Translations under genes and position numbers: made by a program | Notes under the pieces: model-generated | The model's input: the letters and a program-made list of their open reading frames with translations, nothing else | The model's database searches: none | Told to the model about the DNA's origin: nothing | Shown here: piece by piece, positions 15,079 to 20,682 of the stretch | Layout of the letters: each line of letters opens with the position of its first letter | How positions within the stretch are numbered: the stretch's first letter is position 1 | Source of the DNA: a virus | Strand: one strand, 5' to 3' | Length of the DNA stretch: 20,682 nucleotides | Virus record (IMG/VR): IMGVR_UViG_3300001683_000154 | Coordinates: 2,917-23,598 of that record

Positions 15079-15107
15079 TTTACAATTAGCACAATTTGTG
15101 TTATAAT
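15079..15107 (+). promoter_or_regulatory. Sigma70-type promoter for uvsY-uvsW-acpS
   Basis: TTTACA (15079-15084), a 17-base spacer and TATAAT (15102-15107), the optimal arrangement for the host housekeeping sigma factor. The predicted +1 is at 15114, which is the A of the uvsY ATG, so the message may be leaderless. A near-dyad TATAAT-TAT-ATTATG covers the -10 and start site. Confidence 0.85.
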
Positions 15108-15113
15108 TATATT

Positions 15114-15503
15114 ATGAATAAAATTGATGTTACAAAATTAGCCACTGAATCCGCAGAGACTCCCTTTATATACTCCGCCAAGTTAAACCAGTACAATGAA
15201 GTATTGGCTAAACTTAAATGGGTTCAAATGGAGTATGATTCTGAATACAAAAACAAATTCCGATATTATCTAGGTAAGGCTGAGCCTTCAGTTTATTTAG
15301 ATAACCCCCTCCCAGAAAAAGTTCTTAAAGTTGATGTTTCTATATACATTAACGCAGATACAGATATTATTGAAATTAAAAAGAAATTAATTGGTCTTGA
15401 AATACAAGAGAAGACCTTGACACTTGAGCTTAAAGAACTATCTACTAGAAGTTTCCACATACGAAATATTATTGAATGGACTAAATTCCAAGACGGTGTA
15501 TGA
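15114..15503 (+). CDS. uvsY: UvsY-like recombination mediator
   Basis: A 129-residue, mostly helical protein directly upstream of uvsW. The size (T4 UvsY is 137) and pattern fit UvsY: an N-terminal helix with YSAKLNQYNEVLAKLKWVQME, a basic aromatic stretch KNKFRYYLGK, and a C-terminal helix ending RSFHIRNIIEWTKFQDG, which parallels the RGFAIKHIQDMRAFEAG end of T4 UvsY. UvsY loads the UvsX recombinase onto single-stranded DNA coated with gp32. A TTG six codons upstream (15096) lies within the promoter and has no ribosome binding site, so I take ATG 15114. No Shine-Dalgarno sequence is seen before the ATG. The stop overlaps the uvsW start (ATGA). Confidence 0.78.
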   Translation: MNKIDVTKLATESAETPFIYSAKLNQYNEVLAKLKWVQMEYDSEYKNKFRYYLGKAEPSVYLDNPLPEKVLKVDVSIYINADTDIIEIKKKLIGLEIQEKTLTLELKELSTRSFHIRNIIEWTKFQDGV

Positions 15504-16960
15504 TAACAAATAATAAATCTGATATAATTATCAAGAAAATAAACTCTGTTCATGTGCATGTTGAATGTTCTAGAGACATTGCAATGGAGCTTTACGAACA
15601 CTTTACATTCATGGTTCCAGGTGCTAAGTTTATGCCAACCTATAAGTCTGGTTTTTGGGACGGCAAGGTTCGAATGTTTAACCTTAATTCTGGAAAGATT
15701 TATTACGGTTTAAAGTTTGAAGTGGCAAGGTTCGCGGAGACTCGAGGATATACATTCTCTCTATTCGACGAATCTGTTTCTGTTGAGTTAAACCAAGTTG
15801 AAGATATCATTGAAGCGCTCAACCTACCAATGAAACCGTATGACTATCAAGTTGACGCTATTCACCACGCAATAAAACACAACAGAGCTCTTCTGGTTAG
15901 TCCAACAGCCTCTGGTAAATCTTTAATTATATACTGCCTAGCTAGGTATCACCTCGCGAAGCAAAACAAAGTATTAATTTTAGTTCCAACAACCTCTTTA
16001 GTGTCCCAACTTCACAAAGACTTTAAAGACTACGGATTTGATTCTGATACTTTTTGTCACCAAGTTACGGCTGGTGTAGATAAAATTTCAGACAAACCTG
16101 TTATCATATCTACATGGCAGTCTGTATATAAGATGGGTAAAGAATACTTTGCAAAGTTTGATGCTATCTTTGTAGATGAATGTCACCTTGCTAAGGCGAA
16201 GTCTTTATCTACTATACTTGAGAAGATGACTCACTGCGACTTTAAATACGGGTTGACAGGAACACTTGACGGAACAGAAACTAATAAACTAACGCTCTCT
16301 GGTTTGTTTGATGTCCCTAAGATAGTAACAACAACAAAGAAGCTAATAGATGATGGAGCAATATCAAATCTAAAGGTGAACTGTTTAATATTAAATCATT
16401 CGAAAGAAGATAAAAAGATTGCCGTAGCGGCAAAGTCTTATCAAGAAGAATGTGATTACTTAGTTTTAAATAAATCAAGGAACCAATTTATCTCTAGGTT
16501 GGCTACTTCATTAAAGGGTAATACACTTGTTCTGTTTAGTTACGTAGAGAAGCACGGTATGCCATTGAAAGACCAAATTGCAGCGATGACAGATAAAGAA
16601 GTTCGCTATGTATCTGGCATAGTTAAAGCTGTCGATAGAGAAGAAACTAGAGCTATTGCAGAGAAGAATGATGATGTTATTATTGTAGCTTCATATGCAA
16701 CATTCTCTACTGGTATTAACATTAAAAACCTACACAATATTGTTTTTGCCTTTCCAACTAAGTCACAGGTTAGAGTTCTTCAGTCAATAGGTCGTGGTCT
16801 TCGTACACATAAGTCTAAAGATATTTGTAATGTATATGATATTGCAGATGATATAAGGGCTGGTAAAAGGAAGAATTATACTATGAACCATTTTAACTCG
16901 AGAGTTGGAATTTATAGGGATTCCGAGTTTGATATATCAATGAATATTATTGATTTATAA
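15500..16960 (+). CDS. uvsW: UvsW-type superfamily 2 DNA helicase
   Basis: A 486-residue helicase aligning with T4 UvsW (503) over its length. The N-terminal domain has the family's GFWDGKVRMF near 51-60. SF2 motifs follow: the Q-like YDYQVDAI near 114-121, motif I SPTASGKS (134-141), Ia LVPTTSLV, motif II VDECH (D226-H229), III TGTL near 253-256, and motif VI QSIGRGLR at 428-435. UvsW unwinds branched DNA and R-loops, drives branch migration and stalled-fork regression, and shifts T4 from origin-dependent to recombination-dependent replication. It is coupled to uvsY by ATGA and to acpS by TAATG. In T4, uvsW is a late gene; here it appears to be read from the sigma70-type promoter at 15079. 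Confidence 0.96.
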   Translation: MITNNKSDIIIKKINSVHVHVECSRDIAMELYEHFTFMVPGAKFMPTYKSGFWDGKVRMFNLNSGKIYYGLKFEVARFAETRGYTFSLFDESVSVELNQVEDIIEALNLPMKPYDYQVDAIHHAIKHNRALLVSPTASGKSLIIYCLARYHLAKQNKVLILVPTTSLVSQLHKDFKDYGFDSDTFCHQVTAGVDKISDKPVIISTWQSVYKMGKEYFAKFDAIFVDECHLAKAKSLSTILEKMTHCDFKYGLTGTLDGTETNKLTLSGLFDVPKIVTTTKKLIDDGAISNLKVNCLILNHSKEDKKIAVAAKSYQEECDYLVLNKSRNQFISRLATSLKGNTLVLFSYVEKHGMPLKDQIAAMTDKEVRYVSGIVKAVDREETRAIAEKNDDVIIVASYATFSTGINIKNLHNIVFAFPTKSQVRVLQSIGRGLRTHKSKDICNVYDIADDIRAGKRKNYTMNHFNSRVGIYRDSEFDISMNIIDL

Positions 16961-17361
16961 TGATTTACGGTATAGGTACAGATATTGTTGACCTCGCTCG
17001 GATCGAATCGAGTATTATAAAGTTTGGGGACTCCTTCGCTCGAAAGATTTTATCGGAAAGAGAGTTAGAAGGGTATTCCTCATGTATGTCAGAGAGGGCC
17101 AACTATATTGGAAAAAGGTTTGCTGCAAAAGAAGCATTTTCAAAGGCAGTAGGTACGGGTATCAGAAACCCTCTATCATTTCAAAACATTACTATTCTTC
17201 ATGATAACCTAGGTAAACCCATTATCCATCTGGCAGAAAATCTTGAAGATTTGATAAGGAAAAGACGTATTACTTCAATGCACCTTACCATTTCAGATGA
17301 GAAGAATTTAGCCGCTATAGCATTTGTTGTACTAGAGGGGTTTACAACTAAGCTAAACTAG
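16960..17361 (+). CDS. acpS: Holo-[acyl-carrier-protein] synthase (AcpS)
   Basis: A 133-residue phosphopantetheinyl transferase of the AcpS type (E. coli: 126). It moves the 4'-phosphopantetheine arm from CoA to the serine of apo-ACP. Both family signatures are intact: GIGTDIVDLARIE at residues 4-16, with the Mg-binding Asp8, and KRFAAKEAFSKAVGTGIR at 52-69, with Glu58. The end HLTISDEKNLAAIAFVVLE (108-126) is the last conserved strand block. The ATG shares a base with the uvsW stop (TAATG), so it is expressed with the recombination genes. The natural substrate is presumably the phage ACP at 7779; the phage enzyme could also act on host ACP. Its last 21 bases hold the -35 and spacer of a further promoter. 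Confidence 0.95.
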   Translation: MIYGIGTDIVDLARIESSIIKFGDSFARKILSERELEGYSSCMSERANYIGKRFAAKEAFSKAVGTGIRNPLSFQNITILHDNLGKPIIHLAENLEDLIRKRRITSMHLTISDEKNLAAIAFVVLEGFTTKLN

Positions 17362-17369
17362 TATATAAT
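17341..17369 (+). promoter_or_regulatory. Sigma70-type promoter at the end of acpS, driving the non-coding region
   Basis: TTTACA (17341-17346), a 17-base spacer and TATAAT (17364-17369). The hexamers and spacing equal those of the three other promoters in this half of the window. Predicted start is near 17376. The dyad TATAAT-AGT-ATTATA covers 17364-17378. There is no reading frame for about 390 bases downstream, so its first product would be an untranslated RNA. Confidence 0.78.
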
Positions 17370-17375
17370 AGTATT

Positions 17376-17633
17376 ATAAGTTAAAGTGCTTTATGTAACA
17401 AATATAACCGTCTGAGTCGCAAGCTATCGGGTTAGTTAAGGCTACCAATTCCACCTATGTGAAATTGCAACCGTCCATTGAGTCTGCACAATCAAGATAT
17501 GGAAAAGAAATCGAGTCGGGGCAATAACAATTCCGTATGATATGAATATACGGTTGAGCCCATTTAAGATTCCTGAATTAACAGGAACTAGGCTAGTAGA
17601 ATCCGTAATCTACCTTAATATAACTGTAACCAA
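17376..17633 (+). ncRNA. Candidate structured non-coding RNA, family unknown
   Basis: The 409-base gap between acpS and the methylase gene has its own strong promoter and no supportable reading frame. Its base composition is richer in G and C than the flanking AT-rich spacer. Several exact hairpins are visible. CAATT-C-CAC/GTG-A-AATTG with a CTAT loop spans 17446-17467. CCGTAT/ATACGG spans 17533-17553, enclosed by GGGC/GCCC (17519-17522 with 17558-17561). TTCCTG/CAGGAA spans 17570-17587 and GTAGA/TCTAC spans 17596-17613. AACC/GGTT (17406-17409 with 17430-17433) is also possible. I find no tRNA, tmRNA, RNase P, group I or group II intron core, hammerhead or glnA-type motif that fits. It could be a regulatory RNA, a riboswitch-like leader for the methylase gene, or an unknown phage RNA. 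The 3' end is not defined. Confidence 0.55.
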
Positions 17634-17665
17634 AATTAATACTTAAATAATAATTAATACTTAAA
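17634..17665 (+). repeat. Two 14-bp direct repeats, 18-bp period
   Basis: AATTAATACTTAAA occurs at 17634-17647 and again at 17652-17665, exactly 18 bases apart, between the candidate RNA and the methylase promoter. Tandem AT-rich repeats of this kind can bind a regulator or be slippage products. Nothing else identifies the role. Confidence 0.7.
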
Positions 17666-17679
17666 ATGTCATATATGTA

Positions 17680-17697
17680 AATAATAATAATAATAAT
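17680..17697 (+). repeat. AAT trinucleotide run (6 units)
   Basis: Six perfect AAT units lie just upstream of the methylase promoter -35 element. It is a simple repeat, probably arising by slippage, and could act as an AT-rich upstream element. Confidence 0.8.
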
Positions 17698-17698
17698 T

Positions 17699-17732
17699 CT
17701 ATTTACAATACTAGTAATATATGTTATAATAG
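17699..17732 (+). repeat. 34-bp direct repeat, copy 1 (contains promoter)
   Basis: The 34 bases at 17699-17732 are identical to 18227-18260. The copies flank the methylase gene, 528 bases apart, and each contains a full promoter. Such identity in AT-rich non-coding sequence implies recent duplication or recombination. Confidence 0.95.
17702..17730 (+). promoter_or_regulatory. Sigma70-type promoter for the methylase gene
   Basis: TTTACA (17702-17707), a 17-base spacer and TATAAT (17725-17730). Predicted start is near 17737, giving a leader of about 34 bases with an AAGGAA ribosome binding site at 17757-17762. A TATAAT-AGAT-ATTATA dyad (17725-17740) overlaps the start site. Confidence 0.88.
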
Positions 17733-17770
17733 ATATTATACATAAAGATATTTAATAAGGAATATATAAT

Positions 17771-18223
17771 ATGAAAAATAGAAGCTTAAATCATTCAGAT
17801 AATTGGGAAACACCAAAAGAACTTTATGATGCTTTAAATGATGAATTTAACTTTGACTTTGATCCTTGTCCAATATCACATATCGATATAACAGAAGATA
17901 AAGATGGATTATTAATTGAATGGGGTAATTCTAATTTTATTAATCCACCTTATTCTAGACAATTAAAAGAAGCATTTGTTAAAAGAGCAATTGAATATTC
18001 AAAAAAAGGTAGAACCTGTGTAATGTTATTACCTGTCTCAACTTCTACTATTCTATTTCATGAACAAATACTTCCAAATGCATCAGATATTAGATTCCTT
18101 AGAGGTCGAGTTAAATTTATAGGTATTAATACATTTGGTGAAAAGGTATCTACAAAAGCTGGTATGCATGATTCAATGATAGTAGTTTTTAACAATTCGG
18201 GAAAGATATGGTATAATCGTTAA
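17771..18223 (+). CDS. Phage DNA N6-adenine methyltransferase (Dam-like)
   Basis: A 150-residue protein of the small phage N6-adenine methyltransferase family (the DNA_N6 / 'Dam, phage protein' type). Landmarks are NWETPKELYDALNDEF at 11-26, FDFDPCP at 28-34, the catalytic NPPY at 58-61 with following SRQLKEAFVKRAIEYSKKG, and LPVSTSTILFHEQIL near 92-106. RFLRGRVKF follows near 113-121, and the end is GMHDSMIVVFNNSG. It would methylate adenine in DNA using S-adenosylmethionine, as protection from host restriction or as a regulatory mark. It has its own promoter and is more AT-rich in codon choice than the neighbouring replication genes. It is flanked by 34-bp repeats, suggesting an inserted module. 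Its recognition sequence cannot be read here. Confidence 0.88.
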   Translation: MKNRSLNHSDNWETPKELYDALNDEFNFDFDPCPISHIDITEDKDGLLIEWGNSNFINPPYSRQLKEAFVKRAIEYSKKGRTCVMLLPVSTSTILFHEQILPNASDIRFLRGRVKFIGINTFGEKVSTKAGMHDSMIVVFNNSGKIWYNR

Positions 18224-18226
18224 ATC

Positions 18227-18260
18227 CTATTTACAATACTAGTAATATATGTTATAATAG
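18227..18260 (+). repeat. 34-bp direct repeat, copy 2 (contains promoter)
   Basis: Identical to 17699-17732. It begins four bases after the methylase stop and carries the promoter of gp55. The copies diverge immediately outside these bounds, except that the ATTATA part of the start-site dyad is kept. Confidence 0.95.
18230..18258 (+). promoter_or_regulatory. Sigma70-type promoter for gp55-gp47-gp46
   Basis: TTTACA (18230-18235), a 17-base spacer and TATAAT (18253-18258). Predicted start is near 18265, leaving a 30-base leader with an AGGA site before ATG 18295. The dyad TATAAT-AGT-ATTATA spans 18253-18267. It places the late sigma gene and recombination nuclease under the host-type early promoter, as expected of regulators made before late transcription. 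Confidence 0.88.
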
Positions 18261-18294
18261 TATTATATTTAATATTAATAAAATAGGAAATTAT

Positions 18295-18804
18295 ATGAGT
18301 AATAAAGAACCTGTTCAACAACTTAAACCTAAACCTAAAGTCAAACCTTCTCATTATGTTAACAATGAAGAATTTCTTGCAGACATGTCAATTTATCGGG
18401 CTGACTATCTTAAGTACAAAGAAGACCCAGATAATGTAGAAAGACCAGTTTTATCTAATACTTCTGCTGTAGCCTTTATGAAGATATCTAAGAATTTAGC
18501 AACAAAACCTAACTTTAGAGGTTATACATTTGTTGAAGAAATGGTTCTTGATGGTATTGAAAACTGTATTGCATATGCTCACAACTTTAATCCAGAGAAG
18601 TCTAAAAATCCATTTAGTTATTTTACACAAATAATCTATTATGCATTTATTAGACGTATTCAAAAAGAAGCTAAACAAACTACCGCTAAACGTGGGTTGA
18701 TTCGTAATATTGATTTATCTCAATTGTTTTCTATTGACATTTCTGAGGGTAATGTGGATCTTCAACGATATTATGAGGATATTCTTAAGGATTATTTTAA
18801 ATGA
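18295..18804 (+). CDS. 55: Late-transcription sigma factor gp55
   Basis: A 169-residue protein matching T4 gp55 (185). The conserved core is NFRGYTFVEEMVLDGIENCIAYAHNFNPEKSKNPFSYFTQIIYYAFIRRIQKE at about residues 74-126, the part equivalent to sigma region 2 that binds the core polymerase clamp and reads the TATAAATA element. The N-terminus is Lys/Pro-rich. The C-terminal end, LQRYYEDILKDYFK, has the acidic/aromatic character of the sliding-clamp-binding tail in T4 gp55. It directs RNA polymerase to the late promoters seen in this window. It starts after an AGGA site and overlaps gp47 in ATGA. Confidence 0.93.
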   Translation: MSNKEPVQQLKPKPKVKPSHYVNNEEFLADMSIYRADYLKYKEDPDNVERPVLSNTSAVAFMKISKNLATKPNFRGYTFVEEMVLDGIENCIAYAHNFNPEKSKNPFSYFTQIIYYAFIRRIQKEAKQTTAKRGLIRNIDLSQLFSIDISEGNVDLQRYYEDILKDYFK

Positions 18805-19850
18805 AGATAGCTTGTGTAACGGACCAGCATTTTGGAGCAAGAAGTGATTCAATAACATTCTCTGAATATTTTGATAAGTTCTACTCTTCGGTATTCTTTC
18901 CATATTTAGAGAAGAATAATATTGATACAGTTATTGACCTCGGTGATACATTTGACCATCGTAAATATATTAACTATGATATCTTGGCTAGAACTAAAGC
19001 TACATGGTTTGATAAGTTGGCTGAGAAGAATATTCAACTTCATTGTATTGTAGGTAATCACTCTACATATTTTAAGAATACTAATTCTATCAATTCAATT
19101 GACTTACTGACTCAAGGTTATTCTAATGTAACAGCATATTCTGAATCTACCGATGTTAATATTGGCGGTCTTGATATACACTTTATCCCGTGGATTAACT
19201 CCGAAAACTCTGAGTCCGCTTTAAAGATGATTAAAGATACTAAAGCTAAGGTTGCATTTGGGCACCTTGAGATTAACGGTTTCTATTTAAACTCTGCAGT
19301 TGTTGCTCGTCACGGACTTGAAGCTAATATATTTAATAAGTTTGATTCTGTATATACAGGACACTTTCACAAGAAGTCTGATAACGGAACTATATATTAT
19401 CTAGGAACGGCATATCAGATTAACTGGTCCGATTATGGGGAAACAAAGGGTTTCCATGTATTTGATACAGAGACACTTGAGATGGAGTTTATTGAGAATC
19501 CACATACAATCCTAGAGAAAATATATTATGATGATAGAACCAACGACTATTCCACTTTTGATGTATCTGAATATGCAGGTAAGATAATTAAAGTTATAGT
19601 TCAAAATAAAACAGACCTCTATGGATTTGACCGATTCATTACTAGGCTTTACTCTATAGATACAGTAGATATTAAGATATTAGAAACTCATTCAATTGAT
19701 GAGATTGACGAGAACGATATTGACGAGATTGATGACACACGGTCTCTTATTACACATTATGTAGAATCAGTTAATATTCCTTCTATTGACACACCCACAC
19801 TTCAAACGAAGATGGATACATTATACACGGAAGCAGTTGAATTATTATGA
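18801..19850 (+). CDS. 47: Recombination nuclease subunit gp47 (SbcD/Mre11-like)
   Basis: A 349-residue metallophosphatase (T4 gp47: 339) that pairs with gp46 to resect DNA ends for recombination and host DNA breakdown. The motifs run in order: D8-x-H10 (TDQHFG), GD-T-FDHRK with D49, VGNHS at 84-88, GHLE with H155, and GHFHK with H188 and H190. The third motif is usually GNHD or GNHE; Ser here is unusual, but the metal-binding Asn and the His are kept. The C-terminal part ends with an acidic run (SIDEIDENDIDEIDD, about 295-309). It is coupled to gp55 and gp46 by ATGA overlaps. Confidence 0.95.
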   Translation: MKIACVTDQHFGARSDSITFSEYFDKFYSSVFFPYLEKNNIDTVIDLGDTFDHRKYINYDILARTKATWFDKLAEKNIQLHCIVGNHSTYFKNTNSINSIDLLTQGYSNVTAYSESTDVNIGGLDIHFIPWINSENSESALKMIKDTKAKVAFGHLEINGFYLNSAVVARHGLEANIFNKFDSVYTGHFHKKSDNGTIYYLGTAYQINWSDYGETKGFHVFDTETLEMEFIENPHTILEKIYYDDRTNDYSTFDVSEYAGKIIKVIVQNKTDLYGFDRFITRLYSIDTVDIKILETHSIDEIDENDIDEIDDTRSLITHYVESVNIPSIDTPTLQTKMDTLYTEAVELL

Positions 19851-20682
19851 TAGTTTTTAAGAAAATTGAGTGGAAGAATTTACTGTCTACGGGTAATGAA
19901 CCCCAATCAGTCCTGCTTAACCAATATAATAAGACAATGATTATTGGCAAGAATGGCCATGGTAAATCAACTGTTATTGATGCAGTTGCATTTGCCTTAT
20001 ATGGTAAACCGTTTAGAGCCATTAAGAAGGATAACTTAATTAACTCTGTCAATAGAAAGGATTGTTTAGTTACAATTCATTTTTCTGTTGGGGATAAGTC
20101 GTATAAAATTAAGCGCGGAGTTAAGCCCAACATCTTTGAGATTTATATTAACGACAAGATGGTTGATCAGGATGCCAAGGTCAGGGACTATCAGAAATAT
20201 CTTGAGGACAATATCCTTAAGATGAATTATCAAACATTTACTCAAGTTGTAGTGCTAGGTTCTACTAGTTATGTTCCGTTTATGAAACTGAATTCTGCTA
20301 ATAGACGAGACTTAGTAGAAGGTCTACTTGATATTAAAGTATTCAGTTCAATGAACATTCTTGTAAAACAAAATATCAAACAGGTTGCAGAGGACTACAG
20401 AGAACTTGTCGGTTCAATTGATATTCTGAAGGAGCAGATTAGACTGAATATTATTAATAGAGATTCTATGAAGAGTCGAATGGATAGTTCAGTAAGTTCC
20501 AACGATAAACGGAGAGCCGATAACAATCTCCAAATTGAAACAATTGATCGTAGAATTCAAGATCTTGAGAAGGTTAAATTACAACTTCAAAACTCAATTG
20601 AGGACCACTCAACGGTATCGGAGACAAATAAGAAGTATATATCACTTCACGGGCAGCTTAAAAATAAGTTGGCAACAACTAC
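19847..20682 (+). CDS. 46: Recombination nuclease subunit gp46 (SbcC/Rad50-like), partial
   Basis: The gene begins at ATG 19847, overlapping the gp47 stop, and stays open to the window edge (278 codons), so its C-terminus is missing. It has the Walker A motif GKNGHGKST at residues 34-42, followed by IDAVAFALYGKPFRAIKKDNLIN, typical of SbcC/Rad50 ATPases. The Q-loop region is at TFTQVVVLGSTSYVPFMKLNSANRRDLVEGLLDI (near 127-160). A long helical stretch rich in Glu, Lys, Asn and Arg then begins the coiled coil. With gp47 it forms the ATP-driven end-resection nuclease. The missing part should hold the rest of the coiled coil, zinc hook and Walker B. Confidence 0.96.
   Translation, partial: MIVFKKIEWKNLLSTGNEPQSVLLNQYNKTMIIGKNGHGKSTVIDAVAFALYGKPFRAIKKDNLINSVNRKDCLVTIHFSVGDKSYKIKRGVKPNIFEIYINDKMVDQDAKVRDYQKYLEDNILKMNYQTFTQVVVLGSTSYVPFMKLNSANRRDLVEGLLDIKVFSSMNILVKQNIKQVAEDYRELVGSIDILKEQIRLNIINRDSMKSRMDSSVSSNDKRRADNNLQIETIDRRIQDLEKVKLQLQNSIEDHSTVSETNKKYISLHGQLKNKLATT

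Noticed and set aside
15096-15113. Upstream TTG start for uvsY
   Set aside because: It lies inside the promoter, upstream of the predicted transcription start, and has no ribosome binding site.
17400-17480. tRNA gene
   Set aside because: No acceptor-stem pairing and no T-loop GTTCRA motif at the right spacing. I saw no tRNA elsewhere in the window.
17400-17620. Group I or group II self-splicing intron
   Set aside because: The CCGTAT/ATACGG hairpin recalls group II domain V, but its middle bulge and lower helix do not fit. No group I P7/P3 core is clear, and acpS is complete without splicing.
17634-17697. CRISPR-like array
   Set aside because: Only two 14-base repeats with a 4-base spacer, plus a simple AAT run. 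There are no cas genes.

Overview
The window is a piece of a T4-like (tevenvirus-type) myovirus genome. It is AT-rich, and every gene I can support lies on the + strand, packed with short overlaps (ATGA or TAATG junctions). The virion-assembly run is recognisable in T4 order: gp16 and gp17 terminase, gp20 portal, gp67 core protein, gp21 protease, gp22 scaffold, gp23 major capsid, then a tail-tube-fold protein. A replication/recombination run follows: UvsY, UvsW, gp55, gp47, gp46. Together with several 2OG-Fe(II) oxygenases this points to a marine T4-like phage related to cyanophages and pelagiphages. No photosynthesis genes or tRNAs are present, so the sequence does not fix the host.

Layout. 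Positions 1-2077 hold the end of one gene and four probably structural or tail-associated proteins that I cannot name, one with Thr/Ser tetrapeptide repeats. Positions 2081-6059 hold four successive Fe(II)/2-oxoglutarate-oxygenase-like genes, the third broken by two apparent +1 frameshifts, and then a possible GT-B glycosyltransferase. Positions 6098-8027 form a lipid cassette of two tandem membrane fatty-acid desaturases and an acyl carrier protein (ACP). Positions 8020-14461 are the packaging and head genes; gp16 carries an apparent +1 frameshift and the tail genes gp18/gp19 are absent between gp17 and gp20. A strong intrinsic terminator closes this block at 14528-14554. Positions 14619-17361 hold the tail-tube-fold gene, uvsY, uvsW and acpS, a holo-ACP synthase that could activate the phage ACP encoded about 9 kb upstream. 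Positions 17362-17770 are non-coding and appear to hold a promoter-driven structured RNA. Positions 17771-20682 hold an adenine-methylase gene flanked by two identical 34-bp promoter repeats, then gp55, gp47 and the start of gp46.

Regulation is readable. The late side uses the T4-type TATAAATA element (2041, 6055, 9917, 11355, 12197, 14585), consistent with the gp55 late sigma factor encoded here. The replication side uses four near-perfect sigma70-type promoters, TTTACA-N17-TATAAT (15079, 17341, 17702, 18230), each with a small dyad TATAAT-N3/4-ATTATA (imperfect at uvsY) over the start site.

The most interesting points are the complete ACP + ACP-activating enzyme + desaturase set, the oxygenase cluster, the unassigned RNA at about 17376-17633, the duplicated promoter around the methylase gene, and three single-base frameshifts in two genes that are otherwise conserved.
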